Source: Sporolactobacillus sp. CQH2019 (GTDB lineage Bacteria > Bacillota > Bacilli > Bacillales > Sporolactobacillaceae). From it: a stretch of DNA of 64,000 bases. The stretch covers positions 62,001-126,000 of the forward strand of contig NZ_JARAJZ010000001.1 in NCBI RefSeq assembly GCF_028765345.1. Direction: 5' to 3'. The notes under the pieces were generated by a model. That model made no database searches, had not been told where the DNA came from, and saw nothing but the letters and a program-made list of their open reading frames with translations. The position numbers and the translations under genes are program-made. The stretch's first letter is position 1; each line of letters opens with the position of its first letter. Below, in pieces: positions 34,591 through 42,901 of this stretch.

Positions 34591-36256
34591 AATATTCCAT
34601 GATAATTGGCAATATCATTGGACGGCGTTTGGTTTTGTCAAAAAAGTAACGGCTTAAGGCGTCACGTATTCCGCTTTTAAGCGATGACCACTCGGATACA
34701 TGCTGCGTGAGTGCCTTTGAAAGCACTTCGGAAACAATATGATTAGCTTCTTCCAGTAGATCTTCTGATTCTCGGACGTACACAAAACCGCGTGTAATGA
34801 GTTCCGGCCCGGCGAGGATCCGTTTCGTCCGCCTCCCCAGTGTGACAACAACAATGACTGTGCCGTCCTGTGAAAGCATCCGCCGGTCCCTTAATACAAT
34901 GTTTCCGACATCGCCGACCCCAAGTCCGTCAACGAGCAGCCGGCCCGCAGGCACCGCTTCGGCCTGTTTGGCTTCCCCGTCTGTAAATTCGACCACATCC
35001 CCCTTGTCGAGGAGAAAGACATGATGCGGCGGAAGCCCCATCGATTCGGCAATTGCCTGATGAGCCTTCATCATTTTAAATTCTCCGTCAATCGGAATTA
35101 AATATTTCGGACGGGTCAGCTGAAGCATCAGCTTTATATCTTCGGCGGAACCATGCCCGGAAACGTGCACGCTCTTTCCGAAGATTACCTGGGCTCCTTC
35201 ACTCATTAACTGGTCGATGGCATTCGTGACCGTTTTTTCATTGCTCGGGGTCAATGACGCCGCGTAAATAATCAGATCGTTTTCCTGCAGCTTCAATTTT
35301 TTGTGCAAATGATTAGCCATGCCGGTCAGAGAAGTAAGCGGATCACCGTCAGGACCGCTCGTAATGACGGCCAGTTCTTCCTTCGGACACTTCAGTGCCT
35401 TTTCCCAGGAAAGGAAAGTATTTCTGGGGACATTAAGGAATCCTTCTTTAACGGCTATTGAAATAATTCTTTCCAGAAGGCGCCCGTCAATGGTCACTTT
35501 CCGGTGATGCTGCATGCAGGCATCAACAAATTGCTGGATGCGGTGAATATTGGTCGCGTGGACCGTCATAATGACCCGGCCGGACGCTGAGTAAAGCAAA
35601 TGGCTGAATTGATCGCCGATCACAGAATCTGAAGGCGCCTTTCCCGGGATTTCCGCATGTTTGCTGTCGGAAAGCAGACAAAGCACCCCTTTATCGCCGA
35701 TCGCCGCAATCTTGCTGACATCGGTCCGTACTCCACCGACCGGCGTAAAATCAAATTTATAGTCGCCTGTATGGACAATCATTCCCTGCGTCGTCTGAAT
35801 GGCAATGCCGATCGCATCGGGAACGCTGTGGTAGGTACGAAAAAAAGAAAAATTGCAATGGCCGATTTTCAGATCCTTATCGGGATCGATGATAACAAGA
35901 GCATCTTTGCGTACATTTTCACCCGATTCCTTCAGGCTTTCTCTGACAAGAGCCAGAGTCAGCTCCGTCCCGTAAACCGGCACATCCAGTTCCCTCAGCA
36001 AATAAGGGAGAGCGCCGATATTGGCCTGATGCCCGTGCGTCAACAGCACAGCTTTAATCCGTTCCCTGTTTTCAGTCAGGTAGGACACATCGGGAATCAC
36101 GGTATCGACTCCGAGCATATCTTCATGCGGGTGCATCAGTCCCGCATCAATAATATAAATGTCATGACTGACCTCAATGACTGTCATATTATTTCCAATT
36201 TCGCCAACGCCGCCCATTGCATAGATTCGCACATTGTCCTGCTTCGAATGTGTCAA
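34589..36256 (-). CDS. rnjB: Ribonuclease J2
   Basis: Metallo-beta-lactamase/beta-CASP ribonuclease that pairs with RNase J1 in mRNA decay and 16S rRNA maturation. The 555-residue protein keeps the J-type layout, with HTGDYKFDFTPVGG, HVSGHGSAEDIKLMLQLT and IPIDGEFKMMKAH. The first metal motif, which is HxHxDH in active enzymes, reads LTHGHQANIGALPY, so Asp and the third His are lost. This is typical of J2 proteins, which are nearly inactive alone and support J1. It replaces B. subtilis ymfA at the same position. Confidence 0.95.
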   Translation of the reverse strand: MTHSKQDNVRIYAMGGVGEIGNNMTVIEVSHDIYIIDAGLMHPHEDMLGVDTVIPDVSYLTENRERIKAVLLTHGHQANIGALPYLLRELDVPVYGTELTLALVRESLKESGENVRKDALVIIDPDKDLKIGHCNFSFFRTYHSVPDAIGIAIQTTQGMIVHTGDYKFDFTPVGGVRTDVSKIAAIGDKGVLCLLSDSKHAEIPGKAPSDSVIGDQFSHLLYSASGRVIMTVHATNIHRIQQFVDACMQHHRKVTIDGRLLERIISIAVKEGFLNVPRNTFLSWEKALKCPKEELAVITSGPDGDPLTSLTGMANHLHKKLKLQENDLIIYAASLTPSNEKTVTNAIDQLMSEGAQVIFGKSVHVSGHGSAEDIKLMLQLTRPKYLIPIDGEFKMMKAHQAIAESMGLPPHHVFLLDKGDVVEFTDGEAKQAEAVPAGRLLVDGLGVGDVGNIVLRDRRMLSQDGTVIVVVTLGRRTKRILAGPELITRGFVYVRESEDLLEEANHIVSEVLSKALTQHVSEWSSLKSGIRDALSRYFFDKTKRRPMILPIIMEY

Positions 36257-36318
36257 TGGGCATTCCTCCTATTAAATTGAGCAGTCATCGCTTTTGACCC
36301 GAACTAATCACTGACTTT

Positions 36319-36348
36319 ATTATACCCAAAGCCTTATGCAAAGTACAA
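36319..36348 (-). promoter_or_regulatory. Sigma-A promoter of rnjB
   Basis: Minus strand TTGTAC (36348-36343), 18-bp spacer, TATAAT (36324-36319). Confidence 0.65.
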
Positions 36349-36402
36349 TTTTAAATAAAAAACATGTTCGCCCCAGGGAGTCCGAAGAAAAAGAATGCTT
36401 TC

Positions 36403-37044
36403 CTAATTAATTTCCGTTAATTTGTGATCCGGCATCAGTGCTTTGGCAGAAACAACGGCGGCACACTTCAGTGCCTTCGTGATCATATCGAGCGAGAGAC
36501 AGGGCGTCAGTTTGTCCAGAGTCTGCTCAGGCATATAAGGAACGTGAATAAAGCCGCCGATTCTCGTCTGCTCGGAATGGCTCAGCTCGTGCATCAATCC
36601 ATAGAAAACCTGGTTGCAGACGAAAGTGCCTGCCGTATTGGAGAGCCCTGCGGGAATGCCGAGACCTTTGATCGCATGAACAATCTTACGGATCGGCAGA
36701 GTCGACCAGTACGCGGCCGGTCCGTCTGAAACGATCGCCTGATCGGTCAGCATCCGGCCCGCGTTATCAGGTACCGCTGCATCGCTCACATTGATCGCAA
36801 TGCGTTCGGGAGTGATTTGCATTCTTCCACCGGCCTGTCCGACAGCGATCGTCACATCCGGCTTGATCACATGGATCGATGAAATCAATCTTTCTATCGC
36901 TTCTCCATAAACGACAGGCAGCCTCGTTGCAAAGAGTGTTACATTACCAACAGCCCGCATGCCGTCCAACCGCCGTACCGCTTCCCAGGAAGGGTTGATA
37001 TGATCCTCGCCGTACGGCGCGAATCCGCTCAACAAGACTCTCAT
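36403..37044 (-). CDS. pcp: Pyroglutamyl-peptidase I
   Basis: Cysteine peptidase (family C15) that removes N-terminal pyroglutamate from peptides. The 213 residues contain all three catalytic residues at canonical numbers: Glu80 (ITPERIAIN), Cys143 (NTAGTFVCNQVFYG) and His167 (GGFIHVPYMPEQ). It begins MRVLLSGFAPYG. It sits between dapA and rnjB, where B. subtilis has no such gene, so it was inserted into this conserved cluster. It likely works in the cytosol on imported peptides. Confidence 0.96.
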   Translation of the reverse strand: MRVLLSGFAPYGEDHINPSWEAVRRLDGMRAVGNVTLFATRLPVVYGEAIERLISSIHVIKPDVTIAVGQAGGRMQITPERIAINVSDAAVPDNAGRMLTDQAIVSDGPAAYWSTLPIRKIVHAIKGLGIPAGLSNTAGTFVCNQVFYGLMHELSHSEQTRIGGFIHVPYMPEQTLDKLTPCLSLDMITKALKCAAVVSAKALMPDHKLTEIN

Positions 37045-37081
37045 GCCGATCGCCCCCTGACTATCATTTATTTTGGATGAA

Positions 37082-37123
37082 TGAAAAGGGCGAATAAGGA
37101 ACCCGCATCCCTATCCACCCTTT
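37082..37123 (-). terminator. Possible terminator after dapA
   Basis: Minus strand AAAGGGtG ... CGCCCTTTTC across a long loop; modest stem of 6-7 bp. Confidence 0.4.
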
Positions 37124-37133
37124 ATTTCCCTAT

Positions 37134-38036
37134 TCAGCTGTTTCTGATTTCCTGTTCAGAAAAGTTTTTAAAACGATTATATACATCGAACAGCGAGTCT
37201 TTCTCCTCATCCGTCAATCCGACCATCGGCAGACGGACGCCTCCGACTGCAATGCCCAGGTGATTAAGCAGCGTCTTGATCGGTGCAGGGCTGGGTGCCG
37301 CAAAAAGCTCCCGCATGAGCGGAAGCATCGCCCGGTGCAGACATGCCGCCTTTTTGATGTTTCCGTCCAGAAAAGCCGCGATCATGTCTTTCATCTCAGG
37401 ACCGATGACGTGCGACGAAACAGAGATCACACCCTGGCCGCCGATCGCAAGAACGGGCAGCGTCAGGCCGTCGTCGCCGCTGTACAGATGAAAATCATCG
37501 TCCGTTCCGGCGATAATCGCCGCCATCTGATCCAGATCTCCGCTTGCTTCTTTGACGGCAACGATATTATCGATCTCAGAGAGCCGAATGATTGTTCCGG
37601 CGGATATATTTACTTTTGAACGGCCGGGGATATTATAGATGACAACCGGTACCTCCACATGTTCGGCAATTGCCTTGTAATGCTCGTAAAGTCCTTCCTG
37701 GTTCGGTTTGTTATAATAGGGTGCCACAGCCATAACGGCATCGACGCCAAGCTTCGAAGCTTCTTCCGAAAACGCAACGGACTGTTTTGTATTATTTCCT
37801 CCGGTCCCTACGATGACTTTCAGACGCCCGTCTGCCACTTTTACAACATGTTCAAAAAGCACCAGTTTTTCTTCGTTCGTCAGTGTCGGCGATTCTCCTG
37901 TTGTCCCGGCAACAACAACGCCTTCCGAACCGTTTTGTATCAAATGCTCCAGAAGGTCGGTCGTACGTTCCAGACTGAGGTCTCCGTTTTCATCAAACGG
38001 TGTGGCCATTGCAGTCAATAATCTGCCAAAATCCAT
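37134..38036 (-). CDS. dapA: 4-hydroxy-tetrahydrodipicolinate synthase
   Basis: DapA condenses pyruvate with aspartate semialdehyde, the branch step to diaminopimelate, lysine and dipicolinate. The 300-residue (beta/alpha)8 aldolase shows GTTGESPTLTNEEK, catalytic Tyr in VVIYNIPGRS, Schiff-base Lys in IVAVKEASGDL and YSGDDGLTLPVLAIGGQGVI. Start ATG 38036 follows CAGGAG. It is directly downstream of dapG (5 bp), giving the dapG-dapA unit of Bacillus. Its product is the substrate of the SpoVFA/SpoVFB enzyme encoded just upstream. Confidence 0.97.
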   Translation of the reverse strand: MDFGRLLTAMATPFDENGDLSLERTTDLLEHLIQNGSEGVVVAGTTGESPTLTNEEKLVLFEHVVKVADGRLKVIVGTGGNNTKQSVAFSEEASKLGVDAVMAVAPYYNKPNQEGLYEHYKAIAEHVEVPVVIYNIPGRSKVNISAGTIIRLSEIDNIVAVKEASGDLDQMAAIIAGTDDDFHLYSGDDGLTLPVLAIGGQGVISVSSHVIGPEMKDMIAAFLDGNIKKAACLHRAMLPLMRELFAAPSPAPIKTLLNHLGIAVGGVRLPMVGLTDEEKDSLFDVYNRFKNFSEQEIRNS

Positions 38037-38041
38037 TTTTC

Positions 38042-39289
38042 TCACTCCTGTTTTGGTTGTTCCAAATCGGCTTCTTCCTGTTCCCTTTCCAGGTGGAAAG
38101 CATGGTGCAGTGCGTTCACGGCATCCTTCATCCTCGCCTGTTCAACCAGGACCCAGATTGTATTATGGGAATCGGCGGATTGCAGGATACGGATTCCCTG
38201 TTCCGTAAGCGCGTTCACAATCCGCGAAGCAACTCCGGGCACACCGGCCATTCCCGCTCCTACAGCCGAAACCTTAGCGCATCCGCTCAGCACATCCGGT
38301 GCGTAGCCCAATTTTTTCAGCGTTGCGACGGCCAGATCAGTCACCTTTTCCATCACTGTGTAAACAACGCCGTTCGGACTGATATTGATCAGATCGACAC
38401 TGATTCCCTGTTCCGCCATCGCTTTGAACACTTTCGCCTGAAGGTCGTACTCTTCTTTGCCGGCGCGGACGCGGATCTGTGTGACTCCCTTGACATAGGT
38501 GATCCCGGTTACCGGCCGTTCCTGAATATCCTGTCCGCGGCCCGCCCGGTTCATCGTCGTGACGAGCGTGCCAAGCCCTTCCGACATCGTCGACCGGATG
38601 TGTATCGGAATTTTCGCCGTCATGGCAATTTCAACCGCCCGCGGATGGATCACTTTGGCCCCCTGATAAGCGAGGTTGCAAACCTCATTGTACGTAAGGA
38701 CCGAAAGTCTGCGTGCATCGCTGACAATGCGCGGATCTGCCGTCATGACGCCATTTACATCCGTAAAAATATCGATCCATTCCGCATCGACAGCCGCCCC
38801 CAGCGCCGCGGCCGATGTATCGCTGCCCCCGCGCCCGAGAGTCGTTATTTCGCCGTCCGCTGTCTGTCCCTGAAAACCGGCAACGACGACCGTATCAAGG
38901 CCTTCAAGCTTCTTGAGCAGAGGGCCGACTTTCATCTCAATGATCTTCGCCTCGTTAAACGTCCGGTTTGTCCGAAAGCCCGCCTGTGCACCTGTCATGG
39001 CTTCGGACCGGATGCCCGCCTTTTTCAGCATGTTCGAAAAAACAACCATCGAAATCGTTTCTCCGCAGGACATCAGAATGTCCCTCTCGCGCGCCGAGCT
39101 GTCATATTCATCGACGAGGCCGAGCAGTGTGTCGGTGGCATAAGGATCCCCCGCACGGCCCATCGCGGAAACGACAACAATCACTTTATAGCCTTCGCTT
39201 ACGGCTTTCATCACATGCTGAACTGCATGATCTCTCATTTCCTGAGTCTGGACGGATGTCCCGCCGAATTTCTGTACAATGATCTTCAA
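38042..39289 (-). CDS. dapG: Aspartate kinase, DapG type
   Basis: First enzyme of the aspartate pathway, making aspartyl phosphate. The N-terminal kinase domain begins MKIIVQKFGGTSVQ and includes VVAGFQGQTADGEITTLGRGG, while two C-terminal ACT domains bind the feedback inhibitor. In B. subtilis DapG is the diaminopimelate-inhibited isozyme serving spores and cell wall. It starts with TTG at 39289 behind GGAAAGGATGAT. Upstream it is preceded by a hairpin and a gap where asd lies in B. subtilis. It is 415 residues long, near the usual 404-408. Confidence 0.95.
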   Translation of the reverse strand: MKIIVQKFGGTSVQTQEMRDHAVQHVMKAVSEGYKVIVVVSAMGRAGDPYATDTLLGLVDEYDSSARERDILMSCGETISMVVFSNMLKKAGIRSEAMTGAQAGFRTNRTFNEAKIIEMKVGPLLKKLEGLDTVVVAGFQGQTADGEITTLGRGGSDTSAAALGAAVDAEWIDIFTDVNGVMTADPRIVSDARRLSVLTYNEVCNLAYQGAKVIHPRAVEIAMTAKIPIHIRSTMSEGLGTLVTTMNRAGRGQDIQERPVTGITYVKGVTQIRVRAGKEEYDLQAKVFKAMAEQGISVDLINISPNGVVYTVMEKVTDLAVATLKKLGYAPDVLSGCAKVSAVGAGMAGVPGVASRIVNALTEQGIRILQSADSHNTIWVLVEQARMKDAVNALHHAFHLEREQEEADLEQPKQE

Positions 39290-39612
39290 ATCGCTATCAT
39301 CCTTTCCACCTTGGGAGAATGCTGCAAATCGATCCGTTCGCCTTTTTCGTCAGGTTTCAATCGGCGGAAGCGGGTTTTCAGCGGAAGCGGTGAGCCTTCA
39401 AGCGTTTCAGAGCAATGGCTCCCGCGGTCCCCCACAGCTGCGTTCAGTCCTCCGTTTGTGACAGGCCGATCTTCCTGTTCAATAGACATCTCATTTCATC
39501 TATTATATAATTACCGATAGTCGAAAGAAAGGGAGAATTGCAGAAAACAGCTCTCTCCCTTAGAAATCCAGTTCTATTTTATCATATTCAGCCCGGGAAA
39601 AAACATGAAACG
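39290..39612. other. Gap between dapG and spoVFB (asd missing)
   Basis: In B. subtilis asd occupies this place. Here 323 bp hold only a hairpin and a 67-codon frame (39286-39489) that touches the dapG start but lacks a ribosome site and any similarity I can see to Asd. A TATAAT lies just before that frame on the minus strand (about 39501-39506) without a good -35. Confidence 0.6.
39527..39561 (-). terminator. Terminator or attenuator between spoVFB and dapG
   Basis: Minus strand AAGGGAGA-loop-TTCTCCCTT followed by TCTTTC. It would uncouple sporulation-specific spoVF transcription from dapG-dapA. Confidence 0.7.
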
Positions 39613-40209
39613 TCAATCTTGCTTTGTTTTATCGACAAGTAGCGGCTGAAGCTGTTCCCCCAGCAGGGCCGATTCTACCGTATTAATCATCAAATCCATC
39701 CGGCCGACCAGCGAATTCGGCTTGTGCACAGGATCATCCTGGCCGAACGGAATAAAATAAATATTTTTTGCAACGATTAATTTTGCAATATTCTGCAGAT
39801 TAAGCCCGAGCCCGTCGTTTGTTGAAACACCGAGCACGACAGGACGGCCGTTTCTTAATGTCGCCTTGGCCGCCATCAGGACGGGACTGTCTGTCTGGGC
39901 ATTGGCGAATTTGCTCAATGAGTTTCCGGTAAGAGGCGCGATGATCATACAGTCAAGCGGTTTTTTCGGCCCGTAGGGTTCGGCTTTGACAATTGAATCG
40001 ACAACCTCATGTCCTGTAATCGTCTCGACTTTCCCGACCCAGTCTGCCCCGCTTCCAAAACGAGTCACCGTCTGCTTTACCGTATAGGTGACAAAAGCCG
40101 TTACTTTACATCCCGCTTCCATCAGTTTTTCAACTTCCGGAACGACCTGGCTGTAGGTGCAGTGCGACCCGGTGATTCCGAATCCGATATGTTTCCCTTC
40201 AAGGCTCAT
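39613..40209 (-). CDS. spoVFB: Dipicolinate synthase subunit B
   Basis: Flavoprotein-like subunit of dipicolinate synthase, which makes the spore-core metabolite dipicolinic acid in the mother cell. The 198-residue protein has the HFCD/Dfp fold: GKHIGFGITGSHCTYSQVVP, CMIIAPLTGNSLSKFANAQT and VVLGVSTNDGLG. It starts one base after the spoVFA stop, so both are co-translated. Confidence 0.97.
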   Translation of the reverse strand: MSLEGKHIGFGITGSHCTYSQVVPEVEKLMEAGCKVTAFVTYTVKQTVTRFGSGADWVGKVETITGHEVVDSIVKAEPYGPKKPLDCMIIAPLTGNSLSKFANAQTDSPVLMAAKATLRNGRPVVLGVSTNDGLGLNLQNIAKLIVAKNIYFIPFGQDDPVHKPNSLVGRMDLMINTVESALLGEQLQPLLVDKTKQD

Positions 40210-40210
40210 C

Positions 40211-41104
40211 TTATTCCGCCTCCCCTGAAAATTTATCCAGCAACAATTCCGTCAGCACATTGGCAATAATCTGGCCTGCTGTTTTCGGAGCAACAAGTCC
40301 GGGAAGCCCCGGTGTAATAATGGCCTTGATGCCCCTCTTTTTTGCATAGCGGAAATCCGTCCCCCCGGGAAGCGAAGCGATGTCCATAATAAAACTGCTG
40401 GCCGGCATGCGGGACAGCACTTTACTGGTCAGCACCATGGCCGGAATCGTATTGATGCATATTTCGTTATCCTGCACCTGATCCGCCAGATCCTTCAGGT
40501 AAAATGCTTTGAGCCCCATCTCCACCGCCCGGGCAATATGTTCCGGACGGCGGGCGCCCACTTTGACATGGGCGCCGAGCGCCGAAAAGGCCCTGGCCAG
40601 ACTCATTCCCGTCCGGCCCAGTCCGAGAATGATCACATTCGCATGATGGATGGTGATATCCGTATGCTGAATCACCATCATGATCGTTCCCTCAACCGTC
40701 GGGATAGAGTTATAGATAGCGACATCGTCACGCTCAAATAATTTAACGACCTCACGTCCCGTTTCGCGTGAGACTTTATCAAGAAAAGGCGTCGAGATCC
40801 CCGAATAGATGGCGCAGTGCGTCGGAGTTTCCTGAAGCCAGCCTTTGGTCAATTTGATCGTTTCGTTGGAAAATGTCGTCTCGACATTCCCTTCTTCATC
40901 CGTTCCGCTGACCGGAAGAATCAGGCTGTCTACTTCTTTCGCCCGGATCTCTTCCATATTTTTTTTAATGGCCCCGTTGAAATTCCGGTTCAGCTGATCA
41001 AAACCGATCAGCGACAGATGTGCATCCAGTGCGGTCAGTTTGCTTATCACTTCAATCTGCCGAGCGTCCCCTCCCAAGATTACGATGTGCCTGTTTGTCA
41101 GCAT
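40211..41104 (-). CDS. spoVFA: Dipicolinate synthase subunit A
   Basis: NAD(P)-binding subunit of dipicolinate synthase. An N-terminal dehydrogenase-like domain (MLTNRHIVILGGDARQIEV) precedes a Rossmann domain, VIILGLGRTGMSLARAFSAL, and ends with KAIITPGLPGLVAPKTAGQI. Start ATG 41104 follows GGAGGGAAAG, giving 297 residues as in B. subtilis. A sigma-K-like promoter lies about 60-85 bp upstream, matching late mother-cell expression. Confidence 0.97.
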   Translation of the reverse strand: MLTNRHIVILGGDARQIEVISKLTALDAHLSLIGFDQLNRNFNGAIKKNMEEIRAKEVDSLILPVSGTDEEGNVETTFSNETIKLTKGWLQETPTHCAIYSGISTPFLDKVSRETGREVVKLFERDDVAIYNSIPTVEGTIMMVIQHTDITIHHANVIILGLGRTGMSLARAFSALGAHVKVGARRPEHIARAVEMGLKAFYLKDLADQVQDNEICINTIPAMVLTSKVLSRMPASSFIMDIASLPGGTDFRYAKKRGIKAIITPGLPGLVAPKTAGQIIANVLTELLLDKFSGEAE

Positions 41105-41162
41105 CGACTTTCCCTCCGCATGGCTGTCTTTCACTATATAGCCTGATTTTCTTTCAACACTT

Positions 41163-41190
41163 TATGGTATGACGAATGCCCGCTGTTGTG
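41163..41190 (-). promoter_or_regulatory. Candidate sigma-K promoter of spoVFA-spoVFB
   Basis: Minus strand CACA (41190-41187), 15-bp spacer, CATACCATA (41171-41163), a perfect CATAnnnTA -10. The spoVF operon is a known sigma-K target in B. subtilis. Confidence 0.7.
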
Positions 41191-41215
41191 AAAACGATTG
41201 TGCTGAGAGCATAGA

Positions 41216-41257
41216 AAAAGTCCCGGAAAAATGATCAGAATTTTTCCGGGACTTTAT
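41216..41257 (-). terminator. Terminator after mlpA
   Basis: AAAGTCCCGGAAAAAT pairs with ATTTTTCCGGGACTTT around GATCAGA; T/A tails on both sides. Confidence 0.9.
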
Positions 41258-41431
41258 TTTGCAAATAAGAAGCAAAAATTTTTCAGGATGATCTCTTAAG
41301 CGGCCGGACATCGGCGCCGTGTCCTGCGGCCGGTCCGGCATGAGTCGCCCAAGTCCCCGCAGCAAAGGCCTCATCTGCCGGAGATTTGGGATGAAGCCGA
41401 GTTTTCCGACATTTGCCGGCTCGGAAGTGCA

Positions 41432-42667
41432 TTAAAGGGCGGCCGGCATTTTTCCGGTCGGGCTGACGATGGAACAGGAGTACGGTTTATCAAAGATCGA
41501 TTCCGCCACATCGTGCACATCGTCCAGAGTCACGGCATCAATCTGATTGATCATTTCATCGATCGGACGGTCGTGTCCGAGAATCAGCTCGTTCTTTGCA
41601 TTTCTGCTCATCCGGCTGTTTGTGCTTTCCAGCCCGAGGATGATATTCCCCTTGATCTGTGCCTTGCTGCTGTCCAGTTCTTTCTCGGTCAGGCCTTCTT
41701 TTGTCATCGTCCGGATTGTTTCAAGGATTGTCTGTCCCAGTTCTTCAATCTGATCGGCTCCCGTGCCTGCGTACACTGTCAGAAGGCCGCTGTCTTTAAA
41801 GGCCGTGTGAAATGAAAAGACGGAATAGGCAAGGCCCCGATCCTCGCGGATGTTCTGAAAAAGGCGGCTGCTCATGCTCCCGCCCAGGGCATTGTTCATG
41901 ACCATCAGCGGCACCATTTTCTCATCGCTGCTCGATACCCCCGCATAGCCAAGACAGATATGAGCCTGTTCCGTTTCCTTCTTACGCGCTATTTTACCGG
42001 GGCTGAACGAAGGGGCCGGCTGGCGTTCCTCGCTTTCCGGCACTCTGTAGTCCGCAAAAATCCGGTCGATCTCGTCAGTAAACGACTCGTCAAGATTTCC
42101 GGCCGCAGAAACGACGATGTTATCCGGCGTATAATGCGTATGCATATGCGATTTCAAATCGTCCCGGTTGAAATCCGCCAGCGTCTGCTTGGTTCCGAGA
42201 ATCGGATAACCGAGGGGATGATGGGCAAAACTCGCGGCACTGAGCAAATCATGGACCAGATCGTCCGGAGTATCCTCGTACATCTTGATCTCTTCGCCGA
42301 TGACCTGCTTTTCCTTCTCAAGATCCGCACTGTCGAAGCGGGAGTGAAACAGCATATCGGCAAGCACATGAACCGCGTAGGATGCATCGCTGTCCATGAC
42401 TTTGGCGTAAAAACAAGTACACTCTTTTGAAGTGAACGCGTTGACCTGGCCCCCGATCCGGTCAAACGCCTCGGCAATCTCTCGCGCGCTTCGCTTCTCG
42501 GTCCCCTTAAACAGCATATGTTCAATGAAATGCGAGATACCGTTGTTTGATTCATTTTCGTATCTTGAACCTGTTCCGATCCAGATACCGATACTCGCTG
42601 AACGGACAAACGGCATCTTTTCCAGTAAAACGCGAACGCCGTTCGAACATTTGTGTTTTATAACCAC
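41432..42667 (-). CDS. mlpA: M16 family zinc peptidase (MlpA/YmxG)
   Basis: Processing-peptidase-like zinc protease. The inverted zinc motif HFIEHMLFKGT (HxxEH) lies near residue 50, with the distal Glu in the helix following DLVHDLLSAASF, and C-terminal RGLAYSVFSFHTAF is the conserved R/Y motif. GTG 42667 (MVIKHKCSNG) is preferred, with GGGAGGATTTTTC before it, giving 411 residues as in B. subtilis. It stands alone with its own promoter and terminator. In B. subtilis this gene lies between pnp and spoVFA (dpaA), as here. Confidence 0.93.
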   Translation of the reverse strand: MVIKHKCSNGVRVLLEKMPFVRSASIGIWIGTGSRYENESNNGISHFIEHMLFKGTEKRSAREIAEAFDRIGGQVNAFTSKECTCFYAKVMDSDASYAVHVLADMLFHSRFDSADLEKEKQVIGEEIKMYEDTPDDLVHDLLSAASFAHHPLGYPILGTKQTLADFNRDDLKSHMHTHYTPDNIVVSAAGNLDESFTDEIDRIFADYRVPESEERQPAPSFSPGKIARKKETEQAHICLGYAGVSSSDEKMVPLMVMNNALGGSMSSRLFQNIREDRGLAYSVFSFHTAFKDSGLLTVYAGTGADQIEELGQTILETIRTMTKEGLTEKELDSSKAQIKGNIILGLESTNSRMSRNAKNELILGHDRPIDEMINQIDAVTLDDVHDVAESIFDKPYSCSIVSPTGKMPAAL

Positions 42668-42722
42668 GAAAAATCCTCCCGTTTTTCTTCTCACTCGATA
42701 TTCTCATTCTAAATTACTATAT

Positions 42723-42751
42723 ACTATAGCACGATGAAAAATAGCAGACAA
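42723..42751 (-). promoter_or_regulatory. Sigma-A promoter of mlpA
   Basis: Minus strand TTGTCT (42751-42746), 17-bp spacer, TATAGT (42728-42723) with TGC extension. Confidence 0.75.
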
Positions 42752-42832
42752 ATAGATTCATATTCTTTTATGTCTTTTTCATTAAGATTATGAGTAACGC
42801 TCAGCGGATCGGATAAAAAAACAAAAGGGCCC

Positions 42833-42863
42833 AAAAAAAGAAGCCGGACCTGCGGCACCGACT
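42833..42863 (-). terminator. Likely terminator after pnp
   Basis: Minus strand AGTCGG-loop-CCGGCT (one wobble) then TCTTTTTTT. Confidence 0.6.
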
Positions 42864-42901
42864 CAGCCAAAAGACCTGTCCATTATTTATGATTCCTGCT
42901 C

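Noticed and set aside
34589-36256. Degenerate metal motif of RNase J2 as a novel inactivation
   Set aside because: Loss of the HxHxDH residues is a known feature of J2 paralogues.
39286-39489. 67-codon frame ending at the dapG start, as a leader peptide or asd remnant
   Set aside because: No ribosome site, no run of regulatory codons and no similarity to Asd; retained only as a note.
38000-39520. 506-codon plus-strand frame antisense to dapG
   Set aside because: Shadow of dapG and dapA; low-complexity His/Arg-rich translation without a family.
39290-39612. Lysine riboswitch upstream of dapG
   Set aside because: The leader is too short and shows only one simple hairpin, not the five-helix fold.
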